Of a DNA stretch of 64,000 bases, positions 11,109 through 23,459 are shown piece after piece. The stretch is from Hydractinia symbiolongicarpus. Taxonomy: Eukaryota > Cnidaria > Hydrozoa > Anthoathecata > Hydractiniidae. Location: positions 682,001-746,000 of the forward strand of contig NC_079885.1 of assembly GCF_029227915.1 (NCBI RefSeq). The letters are read 5' to 3'. Every line of letters begins with the position of its first letter. The stretch's first letter is position 1. Below the pieces are notes generated by a model, which saw only the letters and a list, made by a program, of their open reading frames with translations, was not told the DNA's origin and did not search any database. Made by a program: the position numbers and the translations under genes.

Positions 11109-12608
11109 GTACCCAGGGAGTAAACTCATTCCCCGAACGATTTTTTAAATTATTTTTTCCCCACTAAAACGCATGAGACTTGTAGTTTTCAAAAATGTTT
11201 TTATTTTTGATGAGACGCTGAATAAAAGAAGTTTAATCGCCGGCAAACGAAAACCCGCGATTTCTCGTAAATCCCGGGCTTGGCCCGTATAGTCAAAAGT
11301 ATACAAAGAAAGTACCCAGGAAGTAAATTCATTTCCCGAACGATTTTTTAAATTACTTTTTCACCACTAAAACGCATGAGACTTGTAGTTTTTAAAAATG
11401 TTTTCATTTTTGATGAGACGCTGAATAAAAGAAGTTTAATCGCCGGCAAACGAAAACACGCGATTTCCCGTAAATCCCGGACTCGGCCCGTGTAGTCAAA
11501 AGTATACAAAGAAAGTACCCAGGGAGTAAACTCATTTCCAGAACGATTTTTTAAATTATTTTTTCACCACTAAAACGCATGAGACTTGTAGTTTTCAAAA
11601 ATGTTTTCATTTTTGATGAGACGCTTAATGAAAGAGGTTTAATTGCCGGCAAACCAAAACCCGCGATTTCCCGTAAATCCCGGGCTTGGCCCGTATAGTC
11701 GAATGTATACAAAGAAAGTACCCTGTGAGTAAACTCATTTCCAGAACGATTTTTTAAATTATTTCTTCACCACTAAAACGCATAAGACTTGTAGTTTTTA
11801 AAAATGTTTTCATTTTTGATGAGACGCCGAATAAAAGAAGTTTAATCGCCGGCAAACAAAAACCCGCGATTTCCCGTAAATCCCGGGCTTGACCCGTATA
11901 GTCAAAAGTATAAAAAGAAAGTACCCAGGGAGTAAACTCATTTCCCGAACGATTTTTTATATTATCTTTTTTACCACTAAACGCATGAGACTTGTAGTTT
12001 TCAAAAATATTTTCATATTTGATGGGACGCTGAATAAAAGAAGTTTAAACGCCGGCAAACGAAAATCCGCGATTTCCCGTAAATCCCGGACTCGGCCCGT
12101 ATAGTCGAATGTATACAAAGAAAGTACCCAGGGAGTAAACTCTTTTCCCGAACGATTTTTTAAATTTTTTTTTCACCACTAAAACGCATGAGACTTGTAG
12201 TTTTCAAAAATGTTTTCATTTTTGATGAGACGCTTAATGAAAGAGGTTTAATCGCCGGAAAACGAAAACCCGCGATTTCCCGTAAATCCCGGGCTTGGCC
12301 CGTATAGTCGAATGTATACAAAGAAAGTACCCTGTGAGTAATCTCATTTCCAGAACGATTTTTTAAATTATTTTTTCACCACTAAAACGCATAAGACTTG
12401 TAGTTTTTAAAAGTGTTTTCATTTTTGATGAGACGCTGAATAAAAGAAGTTTAATCGCCGGCAAACGAAAACCCGCGATTTCCCGTAAATCCCGGCTTGG
12501 CCCGTATAGTCAAAAGTATACAAAGAAAGTACCCAGGGAGTAAACTCATTTCCCGAACGATTTTTTAAATTATTTTTTCACCACTAAAACGCATGAGACT
12601 TGTAGTTT

Positions 12609-12630
12609 TCAAAAATGTTTTCATTTTTGA
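12609..12630 (-). other. Dyad 1: 9-bp perfect inverted repeat with TTTT loop (representative)
   Basis: Arm TCAAAAATG, loop TTTT, arm CATTTTTGA. The 9-bp stem is perfect in units with ttttcaaaaatg and has one mismatch where the unit has tttttaaaaatg. It occurs in most units of both arms; on the forward arm the loop reads AAAA. It could extrude as a cruciform or fold in a transcript. In type E units both arms are changed without compensation, which weakens the case for selection on the stem. Confidence 0.85.
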
Positions 12631-12675
12631 TGAGACGCTGAATAAAAGAAGTTTAATCGCCGGCAAACGAAAACC

Positions 12676-12696
12676 CGCGATTTCTCGTAAATCCCG
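12676..12696 (-). other. Dyad 2: CGCGATTT-N5-AAATCCCG imperfect inverted repeat (representative)
   Basis: Eight-base arms with one mismatch around a five-base centre (ctcgt here, cccgt in most units). It lies in the CpG-rich half. Units with gcgttttcccg lose it. It could be a protein-binding dyad, but no known site is recognised. Confidence 0.65.
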
Positions 12697-12706
12697 GGCT
12701 TGGCCC

Positions 12707-12724
12707 GTATAGTCAAAAGTATAC
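12707..12724 (-). other. Dyad 3: GTATA-N8-TATAC inverted repeat (representative)
   Basis: Arms GTATA and TATAC around gtcaaaag. The right arm lies within the hexamer palindrome gtatac. A second spacer form, gtcgaatg, keeps both arms. The element is present in most units on both sides of the inversion; exceptions are units with gtataaaaag or gtgttcaaag, where the right arm is lost. Confidence 0.75.
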
Positions 12725-13038
12725 AAAGAAAGTACCCAGGGAGTAAACTCATTTCCCGAACGATTTTTTAAATTACTTTTTCACCACTAAAACGCATGAG
12801 ACTTGCAGTTTTTAAAAATGTTTTCATTTTTGATGAGACGCTGAATAAAAGAAGTTTAATCGCCGGCAAACGAAAACCTGCGATTTCCCGTAAATCCTGG
12901 GCTCGGCCCGTATAGTCAAAAGTATACAAAGAAAGTACCCAGGGAGTAAACTCATTTCCCGAACGATTTTTTAAATTATTATTTCACCACTAAAACGCAT
13001 GAGACTTGTAGTTTTCAAGAATGTTTTTATTTTTGATG

Positions 13039-13850
13039 AGACTCTGAATAAAAGAAGTTTAATCGCCGGCAAACGAAAACCCGCGATTTCCCGTAAATCC
13101 CGAACTCGGCCCGTATAGTCAAAAGTATACAAAGAAAGTACCCAGGGAGTAGACTCATTTCCAGAACGATTTTTTAAATTATTTTTTCACCACTAAAACG
13201 CATAAGACTTGTAGTTTTCAAAAATGTTTTCATTTTTGATGAGACGCTGAATAAAAGAAGTTTAATCGCCGGCAAACGAAAACCCGCGATTTCCCGTAAA
13301 TCCCGGACTCGGCCCGTGTAGTCAAAAGTATACAAAGAAAGTACCCAGGGAGTAAACTCATTTCCCGAACGATTTTTTAAATTATTATTTCACCACTAAA
13401 ACGCATGAGACTTGTAGTTTTCAAGAATGTTTTCATTTTTGATGAGACTCTGAATAAAAGAAGTTTAATCGCCGGCAAACGAAAACCCGCGATTTCCCGT
13501 AAATCCCGAACTCGGCCCGTATAGTCAAAAGTATACAAAGAAAGTACCCAGGGAGTAGACTCATTTCCAGAACGATTTTTTAAATTATTTTTTCACCACT
13601 AAAACGCATAAGACTTGTAGTTTTTAAAAATGTTTTCATTTTTGATGAGACGCTGAATAAAAGAAGTTTAATCGCCGGCAAACAAAAACCCGCGATTTCC
13701 CGTAAATCCCGGGCTTGACCCGTATAGTCAAAAGTATAAAAAGAAAGTACCCAGGGAGTAAACTCATTTCCCGAACGATTTTTTATATTATCTTTTTTAC
13801 CACTAAACGCATGAGACTTGTAGTTTTCAAAAATATTTTCATATTTGATG
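13039..13850 (-). repeat. 2-unit tandem duplication, 406 bp
   Basis: The rare gactctgaa change with its neighbours (caagaatg, cccgaactcgg, gggagtagac) occurs at 13039 and again at 13445, exactly two units apart. Small differences separate the copies (tttttat/tttcat). The right limit is approximate because the next block starts within the second copy. Confidence 0.75.
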
Positions 13851-15065
13851 GGACGCTGAATAAAAGAAGTTTAAACGCCGGCAAACGAAAATCCGCGATT
13901 TCCCGTAAATCCCGGACTCGGCCCGTATAGTCGAATGTATACAAAGAAAGTACCCAGGGAGTAAACTCATTTCCCGAACGATTTTTTAAATTATTTTTTC
14001 ACCACTAAAACGCATGAGACTTGTAGTTTTCCAAAATGTTTTCATTTTTGATGAGACGCTGAATAAAAGAAGTTTAATCGCCGGCAAACGAAAACCCGCG
14101 ATTTCTCGTAAATCCCGGGCTTGGCCCGTATAGTCAAAAGTATACAAAGAAAGTACCCAGGGAGTAAACTCATTTCCCCGATTTTTTAAATTACTTTTTC
14201 ACCACTAAAACGCATGAGACTTGTAGTTTTTTAAAATGTTTTCATTTTTGATGAGACGCTGAATAAAAGAAGTTTAATCGCCGGCAAACGAAAACCCGCG
14301 ATTTCCCGTAAATCCCGAACTCGGCCCGTATAGTCAAAAGTATACAAAGAAAGTACCCAGGGAGTAGACTCATTTCCAGAACGATTTTTTAAATTATTTT
14401 TTCACCACTAAAACGCATAAGACTTGTAGTTTTTAAAAATGTTTTCATTTTTGATGAGACGCTGAATAAAAGAAGTTTAATCGCCGGCAAACAAAAACCC
14501 GCGATTTCCCGTAAATCCCGGGCTTGACCCGTATAGTCAAAAGTATAAAAAGAAAGTACCCAGGGAGTAAACTCATTTCCCGAACGATTTTTTATATTAT
14601 CTTTTTTACCACTAAACGCATGAGACTTGTAGTTTTCAAAAATATTTTCATATTTGATGGGACGCTGAATAAAAGAAGTTTAAACGCCGGCAAACGAAAA
14701 TCCGCGATTTCCCGTAAATCCCGGACTCGGCCCGTATAGTCGAATGTATACAAAGAAAGTACCCAGGGAGTAAACTCATTTCCCGAACGATTTTTTAAAT
14801 TATTTTTTCACCACTAAAACGCATGAGACTTGTAGTTTTCCAAAATGTTTTCATTTTTGATGAGACGCTGAATAAAAGAAGTTTAATCGCCGGCAAACGA
14901 AAACCCGCGATTTCTCGTAAATCCCGGGCTTGGCCCGTATAGTCAAAAGTATACAAAGAAAGTACCCAGGGAGTAAACTCATTTCCCCGATTTTTTAAAT
15001 TACTTTTTCACCACTAAAACGCATGAGACTTGTAGTTTTTTAAAATGTTTTCATTTTTGATGAGA
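13448..15065 (-). repeat. 4-unit higher-order repeat, 809 bp, two tandem copies
   Basis: Copies about 13448-14256 and 14257-15065. Shared rare marks are cccgaactcgg (13504 and 14313), an identical type A/E pair, tccaaaatgttttc, and a 3-bp loss in catttccccgatttttt, which makes one 200-bp unit in each copy. The stretch holding the A/E pair translates identically in the two copies, so the duplication is recent compared with its surroundings. Confidence 0.88.
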
Positions 15066-15266
15066 CGCTGAATAAAAGAAGTTTAATCGCCGGCAAACGA
15101 AAACCTGCGATTTCCCGTAAATCCTGGGCTCGGCCCGTATAGTCAAAAGTATACAAAGAAAGTACCCAGGGAGTAAACTCATTTCCCGAACGATTTTTTA
15201 AATTATTATTTCACCACTAAAACGCATGAGACTTGTAGTTTTCAAGAATGTTTTCATTTTTGATGA

Positions 15267-16077
15267 GACTTTGAATAAAAGAAGTTTAATCGCCGGCAAA
15301 CGAAAACCCGCGATTTCCCGTAAATCCCGGACTCGGCCCGTATAGTCAAAAGTATACAAAGAAAGTACCCAGGGAGTAGACTCATTTCCAGAACGATTTT
15401 TTAAATTATTTTTTCACCACTAAAACGCATAAGACTTGTAGTTTTCAAAAATGTTTTCATTTTTGATGAGACGCTGAATAAAAGCAGTTTAATCGCCGGC
15501 AAACGAAAACTTGCGATTTCCCTAAATCCCGGACTCGGCCCGTATAGTCAAAAGTATACAAAGAAAGTACCCAGGGAGCAAACTCATTTCCCGAACGATT
15601 TTTTAAATTATTTTTTCACCACTAAAACGCATGAGACTTGTAGTTTTTAAAAATGTTTTCATTTTTGATGAGACGCTGAATAAAAGAAGTTTAATCGCCG
15701 GCAAACGAAAACCCGCGATTTCTCGTAAATCCCGGGCTTGGCCCGTATAGTCAAAAGTATACAAAGAAAGTACCCAGGGAGTAAACTCATTTCCCGAACG
15801 ATTTTTTAAATTACTTTTTCACCACTAAAACGCATGAGACTTGTAGTTTTTAAAAATGTTTTCATTTTTGATAAGACGCTGAATAAAAGAAGTTTAATCG
15901 CCGGCAAACGAAAACCTGCGATTTCCCGTAAATCCTGGGCTCGGCCCGTATAGTCAAAAGTATACAAAGAAAGTACCCAGGGAGTAAACTCATTTCCCGA
16001 ACGATTTTTTAAATTACTTTTTCACCACTAAAACGCATGACACTTGTAGTTTTTAAAAATGTTTTCATTTTTGATGA
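15267..16077 (-). repeat. Single 811-bp 4-mer of the 17.7-kb family
   Basis: Four units in the order caagaatg/gactttg, cttgcg with ttccctaaatc (one base short), tctcgtaaatc, and gataagac with cctgggctcgg. This is the same order as the 811-bp 4-mers from 17701 on, separated from them by an A-E-D block near 16510-16990. It looks like an early or translocated member of that family. Confidence 0.75.
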
Positions 16078-17700
16078 GACTCTGAATAAAAGAAGTTTAA
16101 TCGCCGGCAAACGAAAACCCGCGATTTCCCGTAAATCCCGGACTCGGCCCGTATAGTCAAAAGTATACAAAGAAAGTACCCAGGGAGTAGACTCATTTCC
16201 AGAACGATTTTTTAAATTATTTTTTCACCACTAAAACGCATAAGACTTGTAGTTTTCAAAAATGTTTTCATTTTTGATGAGACGCTGAATAAAAGAAGTT
16301 TAATCGCCGGCAAACGAAAACCCGCGATTTCCCGTAAATCCCGGACTCGGCCCGTGTAGTCAAAAGTATACAAAGAAAGTACCCAGGGAGTAAACTCATT
16401 TCCAGAACGATTTTTTAAATTATTTTTTCACCACTAAAACGCATAAGACTTGTAGTTTTTAAAAATGTTTTCATTTTTGATGAGACGCTGAATAAAAGAA
16501 GTTTAATCGCCGGCAAACAAAAACCCGCGATTTCCAGTAAATCCCGGGCTTGACCCGTATAGTCAAAAGTATAAAAAGAAAGTACCCAGGGAGTAAACTC
16601 ATTTCCCGAACGATTTTTTATATTATCTTTTTTACCACTAAACGCATGAGACTTGTAGTTTTCAAAAATATTTTCATATTTGATGGGACGCTGAATAAAA
16701 GAAGTTTAAACGCCGGCAAACGAAAATCCGCGATTTCCCGTAAATCCCGGACTCGGCCCGTATAGTCGAATGTATACAACGAAAGTACCCAGGGAGTAAA
16801 CTCTTTTCCCGAACGATTTTTTAAATTTTTTTTTCACCACTAAAACGCATGAGACTTGTAGTTTTCAAAAATGTTTTCATTTTTGATGAGACGCTTAATG
16901 AAAGAGGTTTAATCGCCGGAAAACGAAAACCCGCGATTTCCCGTAAATCCCGGGCTTGACCCGTATAGTCGAATGTATACAAAGAAAGTACCCTGTGAGT
17001 AAACTCATTTCCAGAACGATTTTTTAAATTATTTTTTCACCACTAAAACGCATAAGACTTGTAGTTTTCAAAAGTGTTTTCATTTTTGATGAGACGCTGA
17101 ATAAAAGAAGTTTAATCGCCGGCAAACGAAAACCCGCGATTTCCCGTAAATCCCGGCTAGGCCCGTATAGTCAAAAGTATACAAAGAAAGTACACAGGGA
17201 GTAAACTCATTTCCCGAACGACTTTTTAAATTATTTTTTCACCACTAAAACGCATGAGACTTGTAGTTTTCAAAAATGTTTTCATTTTTGATGAGACGCT
17301 GAATAAAAGAAGTTTAATCGCCGGCAAACGAAAACCCGCGATTTCTCGTAAATCCCGGGCTTGGCCCGTATAGTCAAAAGTATACAAAGAAAGTACCCAG
17401 GGAGTAAACTCATTTCCCGAACGATTTTTTAAATTACTTTTTCACCACTAAAACGCATGAGATTTGTAGTTTTTAAAAATGTTTTCATTTTTGATGAGAC
17501 GCTGAATAAAAGAAGTTTAATCGCCGGCAAACGAAAACCTGCGATTTCCCGTAAATCCTGGGCTCGGCCCGTATAGTCAAAAGTATACAAAGAAAGTACC
17601 TAGGGAGTAAACTCATTTCCCGAACGATTTTTTAAATTATTATTTCACCACTAAAACGCATGAGACTTGTAGTTTTCAAGAATGTTTTCATTTTTGATGA

Positions 17701-20700
17701 GACTCTGAATAAAAGAAGTTTAATCGCCGGCAAACGAAAACCCGCGATTTCCCGTAAATCCCGGACTCGGCCCGTATAGTCAAAAGTATACAAAGAAAGT
17801 ACCCAGGGAGTAGACTCATTTCCAGAACGATTTTTTAAATTATTTTTTCACCACTAAAACGCATAAGACTTGTAGTTTTCAAAAATGTTTTCATTTTTGA
17901 TGAGACGCTGAATAAAAGCAGTTTAATCGCCGGCAAACGAAAACTTGCGATTTCCCTAAATCCCGGACTCGGCCCGTATAGTCAAAAGTATACAAAGAAA
18001 GTACCCAGGGAGCAAACTCATTTCCCGAACGATTTTTTAAATTATTTTTTCACCACTAAAACGCATGAGACTTGTAGTTTTTAAAAATGTTTTCATTTTT
18101 GATGAGACGCTGAATAAAAGAAGTTTAATCGCCGGCAAACGAAAACCCGCGATTTCTCGTAAATCCCGGGCTTGGCCCGTATAGTCAAAAGTATACAAAG
18201 AAAGTACCCAGGGAGTAAACTCATTTCCCGAACGATTTTTTAAATTACTTTTTCACCACTAAAACGCATGAGACTTGTAGTTTTTAAAAATGTTTTCATT
18301 TTTGATAAGACGCTGAATAAAAGAAGTTTAATCGCCGGCAAACGAAATCCTGCGATTTCCCGTAAATCCTGGGCTCGGCCCGTATAGTCAAAAGTATACA
18401 AAGAAAGTACCCAGGGAGTAAACTCATTTCCCGAACGATTTTTTAAATTATTATTTCACCACTAAAACGCATGAGACTTGTAGTTTTCAAGAATGTTTTC
18501 ATTTTTGATGAGACTCTGAATAAAAGAAGTTTAATCGCCGGCAAACGAAAACCCGCGATTTCCCGTAAATCCCGGACTCGGCCCGTATAGTCAAAAGTAT
18601 ACAAAGAAAGTACCCAGGGAGTAGACTCATTTCCAGAACGATTTTTTAAATTATTTTTTCACCACTAAAACGCATAAGACTTGTAGTTTTCAAAAATGTT
18701 TTCATTTTTGATGAGACGCTGAATAAAAGCAGTTTAATCGCCGGCAAACGAAAACTTGCGATTTCCCTAAATCCCGGACTCGGCCCGTATAGTCAAAAGT
18801 ATACAAAGAAAGTACCCAGGGAGCAAACACATTTCCCGAACGATTTTTTAAATTATTTTTTCACCACTAAAACGCATGAGACTTGTAGTTTTCAAAAATG
18901 TTTTCATTTTTGATGAGACGCTTAATGAAAGAGGTTTAATCGCCGGCAAACGAAATCCCGCGTTTTCCCGTAAATCCGGGGCTTGGCCCGTATAGTCGAA
19001 TGTGTTCAAAGAAAGTATCCAGGGAGTAAACTCATTTCCCGAACGATTTTTTAAATTTTTTTTTCACCACTAAAACGCATTAGACTTGTAGTTTTCAAAA
19101 ATGTTTTCATTTTTGATGAGACGCTTAATGAAAGAGGTTTAATCGCCGGCAAACGAAATCCCGCGTTTTCCCGTAAATCCTGGGCTCGGCCCGTATAGTC
19201 AAAAGTATACAAAGAAAGTACCTAGGGAGTAAACTCATTTCCCGAACGATTTTTTAAATTATTATTTCACCACTAAAACGCATGAGACTTGTAGTTTTCA
19301 AGAATGTTTTCATTTTTGATGAGACTCTGAATAAAAGAAGTTTAATCGCCGGCAAACGAAAACCCGCGATTTCCCGTAAATCCCGGACTCGGCCCGTATA
19401 GTCAAAAGTATACAAAGAAAGTACCCAGGGAGTAGACTCATTTCCAGAACGATTTTTTAAATTATTTTTTCACCACTAAAACGCATAAGACTTGTAGTTT
19501 TCAAAAATGTTTTCATTTTTGATGAGACGCTGAATAAAAGCAGTTTAATCGCCGGCAAACGAAAACTTGCGATTTCCCTAAATCCCGGACTCGGCCCGTA
19601 TAGTCAAAAGTATACAAAGAAAGTACCCAGGGAGCAAACTCATTTCCCGAACGATTTTTTAAATTATTTTTTCACCACTAAAACGCATGAGACTTGTAGT
19701 TTTTAAAAATGTTTTCATTTTTGATGAGACGCTGAATAAAAGAAGTTTAATCGCCGGCAAACGAAAACCCGCGATTTCTCGTAAATCCCGGGCTTGGCCC
19801 GTATAGTCAAAAGTATACAAAGAAAGTACCCAGGGAGTAAACTCATTTCCCGAACGATTTTTTAAATTACTTTTTCACCACTAAAACGCATGAGACTTGT
19901 AGTTTTTAAAAATGTTTTCATTTTTGATAAGACGCTGAATAAAAGAAGTTTAATCGCCGGCAAACGAAATCCTGCGATTTCCCGTAAATCCTGGGCTCGG
20001 CCCGTATAGTCAAAAGTATACAAAGAAAGTACCCAGGGAGTAAACTCATTTCCCGAACGATTTTTTAAATTATTATTTCACCACTAAAACGCATGAGACT
20101 TGTAGTTTTCAAGAATGTTTTCATTTTTGATGAGACTCTGAATAAAAGAAGTTTAATCGCCGGCAAACGAAAACCCGCGATTTCCCGTAAATCCCGGACT
20201 CGGCCCGTATAGTCAAAAGTATACAAAGAAAGTACCCAGGGAGTAGACTCATTTCCAGAACGATTTTTTAAATTATTTTTTCACCACTAAAACGCATAAG
20301 ACTTGTAGTTTTCAAAAATGTTTTCATTTTTGATGAGACGCTGAATAAAAGCAGTTTAATCGCCGGCAAACGAAAACTTGCGATTTCCCTAAATCCCGGA
20401 CTCGGCCCGTATAGTCAAAAGTATACAAAGAAAGTACCCAGGGAGCAAACACATTTCCCGAACGATTTTTTAAATTATTTTTTCACCACTAAAACGCATG
20501 AGACTTGTAGTTTTCAAAAATGTTTTCATTTTTGATGAGACGCTTAATGAAAGAGGTTTAATCGCCGGCAAACGAAATCCCGCGTTTTCCCGTAAATCCG
20601 GGGCTTGGCCCGTATAGTCGAATGTGTTCAAAGAAAGTATCCAGGGAGTAAACTCATTTCCCGAACGATTTTTTAAATTTTTTTTTCACCACTAAAACGC

Positions 20701-20944
20701 ATTAGACTTGTAGTTTTCAAAAATGTTTTCATTTTTGATGAGACGCTTAATGAAAGAGGTTTAATCGCCGGCAAACGAAATCCCGCGTTTTCCTGTAAAT
20801 CCGGGGCTTGGCCCGTATAGTCGAATGTATACAAAGAAAGTACCCAGGGAGTAAACTCATTTCCCGAACGATTTTTTAAATTTTTTTTTCACCACTAAAA
20901 CGCATGAGACTTGTAGTTTTCAAAAATGTTTTCATTTTTGATGA
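17701..20944 (-). repeat. 811-bp 4-mer, four copies, paired into a 1622-bp 8-mer
   Basis: The rare gactctg mark lies at 17701, 18512, 19323 and 20134, always 811 bp apart. Copies 1 and 3 are [caagaatg][cttgcg][tctcg][gataag]. In copies 2 and 4 the third unit is replaced by X (gtgttcaaagaaagtatccag, at 19001 and 20623). Alternating halves therefore give an 8-mer of 1622 bp. The fourth unit of copy 2 is a hybrid: it starts like the unit after X (cattagac, cgcgttttcccg) and ends cctgggctcgg. In copy 4 that position holds the pure cattagac type. Confidence 0.88.
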
Positions 20945-23054
20945 GACGCTTAATGAAAGAGGTTTAATCGCCGGAAAACGAAAACCTGCGATTTCCCGTA
21001 AATCCCGGGCTTGGCCCGTATTGTCGAATGTATGCAAAAGATGTACCCTGTGAGTAAACTCATTTCCAGAACGATTTTTTAAATTATTTTTTCACCACTA
21101 AAACGCATAAGACTTGTAGTTTTTAAAAATGTTTTCATTTTTGATGAGACGCTGAATAAAAGAAGTTTAATCGCCGGCAAACGAAAACCCGCGATTTTCC
21201 GTAAATCCCGGGCTTGGCCCGTATAGTCAAAAGTATACAAAGAAAGTACCCAGGGAGTAAACTCATTTCCCGAACGATTTTTTAAATTACTTTTTCACCA
21301 CTAAAACGCATGAGACTTGTAGTTTTTAAAACTGTTTCCATTTTTGATGAGACGCTGAATAAAAGAAGTTTAATCGCCGGCAAACGAAAACCTGCAATTT
21401 CCCGTAAATCCTGGACTCGGCCCGTATAGTCAAAAGTATACAAAGAAAGTACCCAGGGAGTAAACTCATTTCCGAAACGATTTTTTAAATTATTATTTCA
21501 CCACTAAAACGCATGAGACTGGTAGTTTTCAAGAATGTTTTCATTTTTGATGAGACGCTGAATAAAAGCAGTTTAATCGCCGGCAAACGAAAACCCGCGA
21601 TTTCCCGTAAATCCCGGGCTTGGCACGTATAGTCGAATGTATACAAAGAAAGTACCCTGTGAGTAAACTCATTTCCAGAACGATTTTTTAAATTATTTTT
21701 TCACCACTAAAACGCATAAGACTTGTAGTTTTTAAAAATGTTTTCATTTTTGATGAGACGCTGAATAAAAGAAGTTTAATCGCCGGCAAACGAAAACCCG
21801 CGATTTCCCGTAAATCCCGGCTTGGCCCGTATAGTCAAAAGTATACAAATAAAGTACCCAGGGAGTAAACTCATTTCCAGAACGATTTTTTAAATTATTT
21901 TTTCACCACTAAAACGCATAAGACTTGTAGTTTTCAAAAATGTTTTCATTTTTGATGAGACGCTGAATAAAAGCAGTTTAATCGCCGGCAAACGAAAACT
22001 TGCGATTTCCCTAAATCCCGGACTCGGCCCGTATAGTCAAAAGTATACAAAGAAAGTACCCAGGGAGCAAACTCATTTCCCGAACGATTTTTTAAATTAT
22101 TTTTTCACCACTAAAACGCATGAGACTTGTAGTTTTTAAAAATGTTTTCATTTTTGATGAGACGCTGAATAAAAGAAGTTTAATCGCCGGCAAACGAAAA
22201 CCCGCGATTTCTCGTAAATCCCGGGCTTGGCCCGTATAGTCAAAAGTATACAAAGAAAGTACCCAGGGAGTAAACTCATTTCCCGAACGATTTTTTAAAT
22301 TACTTTTTCACCACTAAAACGCATGAGACTTGTAGTTTTTAAAAATGTTTTCATTTTTGATAAGACGCTGAATAAAAGAAGTTTAATCGCCGGCAAACGA
22401 AATCCTGCGATTTCCCGTAAATCCTGGGCTCGGCCCGTATAGTCAAAAGTATACAAAGAAAGTACCCGGGAGTAAACTCATTTCCCGAACGATTTTTTAA
22501 ATTATTATTTCACCACTAAAACGCATGAGACTTGTAGTTTTCAAGAATGTTTTCATTTTTGATGAGACTCTGAATAAAAGAAGTTTAATCGCCGGCAAAC
22601 GAAAACCCGCGATTTCCCGTAAATCCCGGACTCGGCCCGTATAGTCAAAAGTATACAAAGAAAGTACCCAGGGAGTAGACTCATTTCCAGAACGATTTTT
22701 TAAATTATTTTTTCACCACTAAAACGCATAAGACTTGTAGTTTTCAAAAATGTTTTCATTTTTGATGAGACGCTGAATAAAAGCAGTTTAATCGCCGGCA
22801 AACGAAAACTTGCGATTTCCCTAAATCCCGGACTCGGCCCGTATAGTCAAAAGTATACAAAGAAAGTACCCAGGGAGCAAACACATTTACCGAACGATTT
22901 TTTAAATTATTTTTTCACCACTAAAACGCATGAGACTTGTAGTTTTCAAAAATGTTTTCATTTTTGATGAGACGCTTAATGAAAGAGGTTTAATCGCCGG
23001 CAAACGAAATCCCGCGTTTTCCCGTAAATCCGGGGCTTGGCCCGTATAGTCGAA
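20623..23054 (-). repeat. 12-unit higher-order repeat, 2432 bp, copy 1
   Basis: Begins at the gtgttc mark of unit X (20623) and ends at the next (23055). Rare units occur in the order cattagac; tattgtcg with gcaaaagatgtaccctg; gcgattttccg; aactgtttcca; actggtag with cttggcacg; a ccggcttgg type; then the 4-mer units cttgcg, tctcg, gataag, caagaatg, cttgcg and X. The 811-bp 4-mer is thus embedded in a larger unit. Confidence 0.83.
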
Positions 23055-23459
23055 TGTGTTCAAAGAAAGTATCCAGGGAGTAAACTCATTTCCCGAACGA
23101 TTTTTTAAATTTTTTTTTCACCACTAAAACGCATAAGACTTGTAGTTTTCAAAAATGTTTTCATTTTTGATGAGACGCTGAATAAAAGCAGTTTAATCGC
23201 CGGCAAACGAAAACTTGCGATTTCCCTAAATCCCGGACTCGGCCCGTATAGTCAAAAGTATACAAAGAAAGTACCCAGGGAGCAAACACATTTACCGAAC
23301 GATTTTTTAAATTATTTTTTCACCACTAAAACGCATGAGACTTGTAGTTTTCAAAAATGTTTTCATTTTTGATGAGACGCTTAATGAAAGAGGTTTAATC
23401 GCCGGCAAACGAAATCCCGCGTTTTCCCGTAAATCCGGGGCTTGGCCCGTATAGTCGAA
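23055..23459 (-). repeat. 405-bp two-unit duplication (cttgcg unit + X)
   Basis: Directly after X at 23055 the pair [cttgcg, gagcaaacacatttaccg][X] is repeated once, giving a second gtgttc mark at 23460. The private change atttaccg (for atttcccg) is present in both copies, proving local duplication. Confidence 0.85.

Noticed and set aside
12299-12320. tRNA-like B box (gtcgaatg) suggesting a SINE origin
   Set aside because: The match to the GGTTCGANTCC consensus is too poor, and no A box at the expected distance or A-rich tail is present.
12541-12743. Promoter or terminator signals in the unit (tatac boxes, T runs after GC-rich dyads)
   Set aside because: A/T-rich satellite gives such matches by chance. 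There is no gene to serve, and transcription cannot be inferred from sequence alone.
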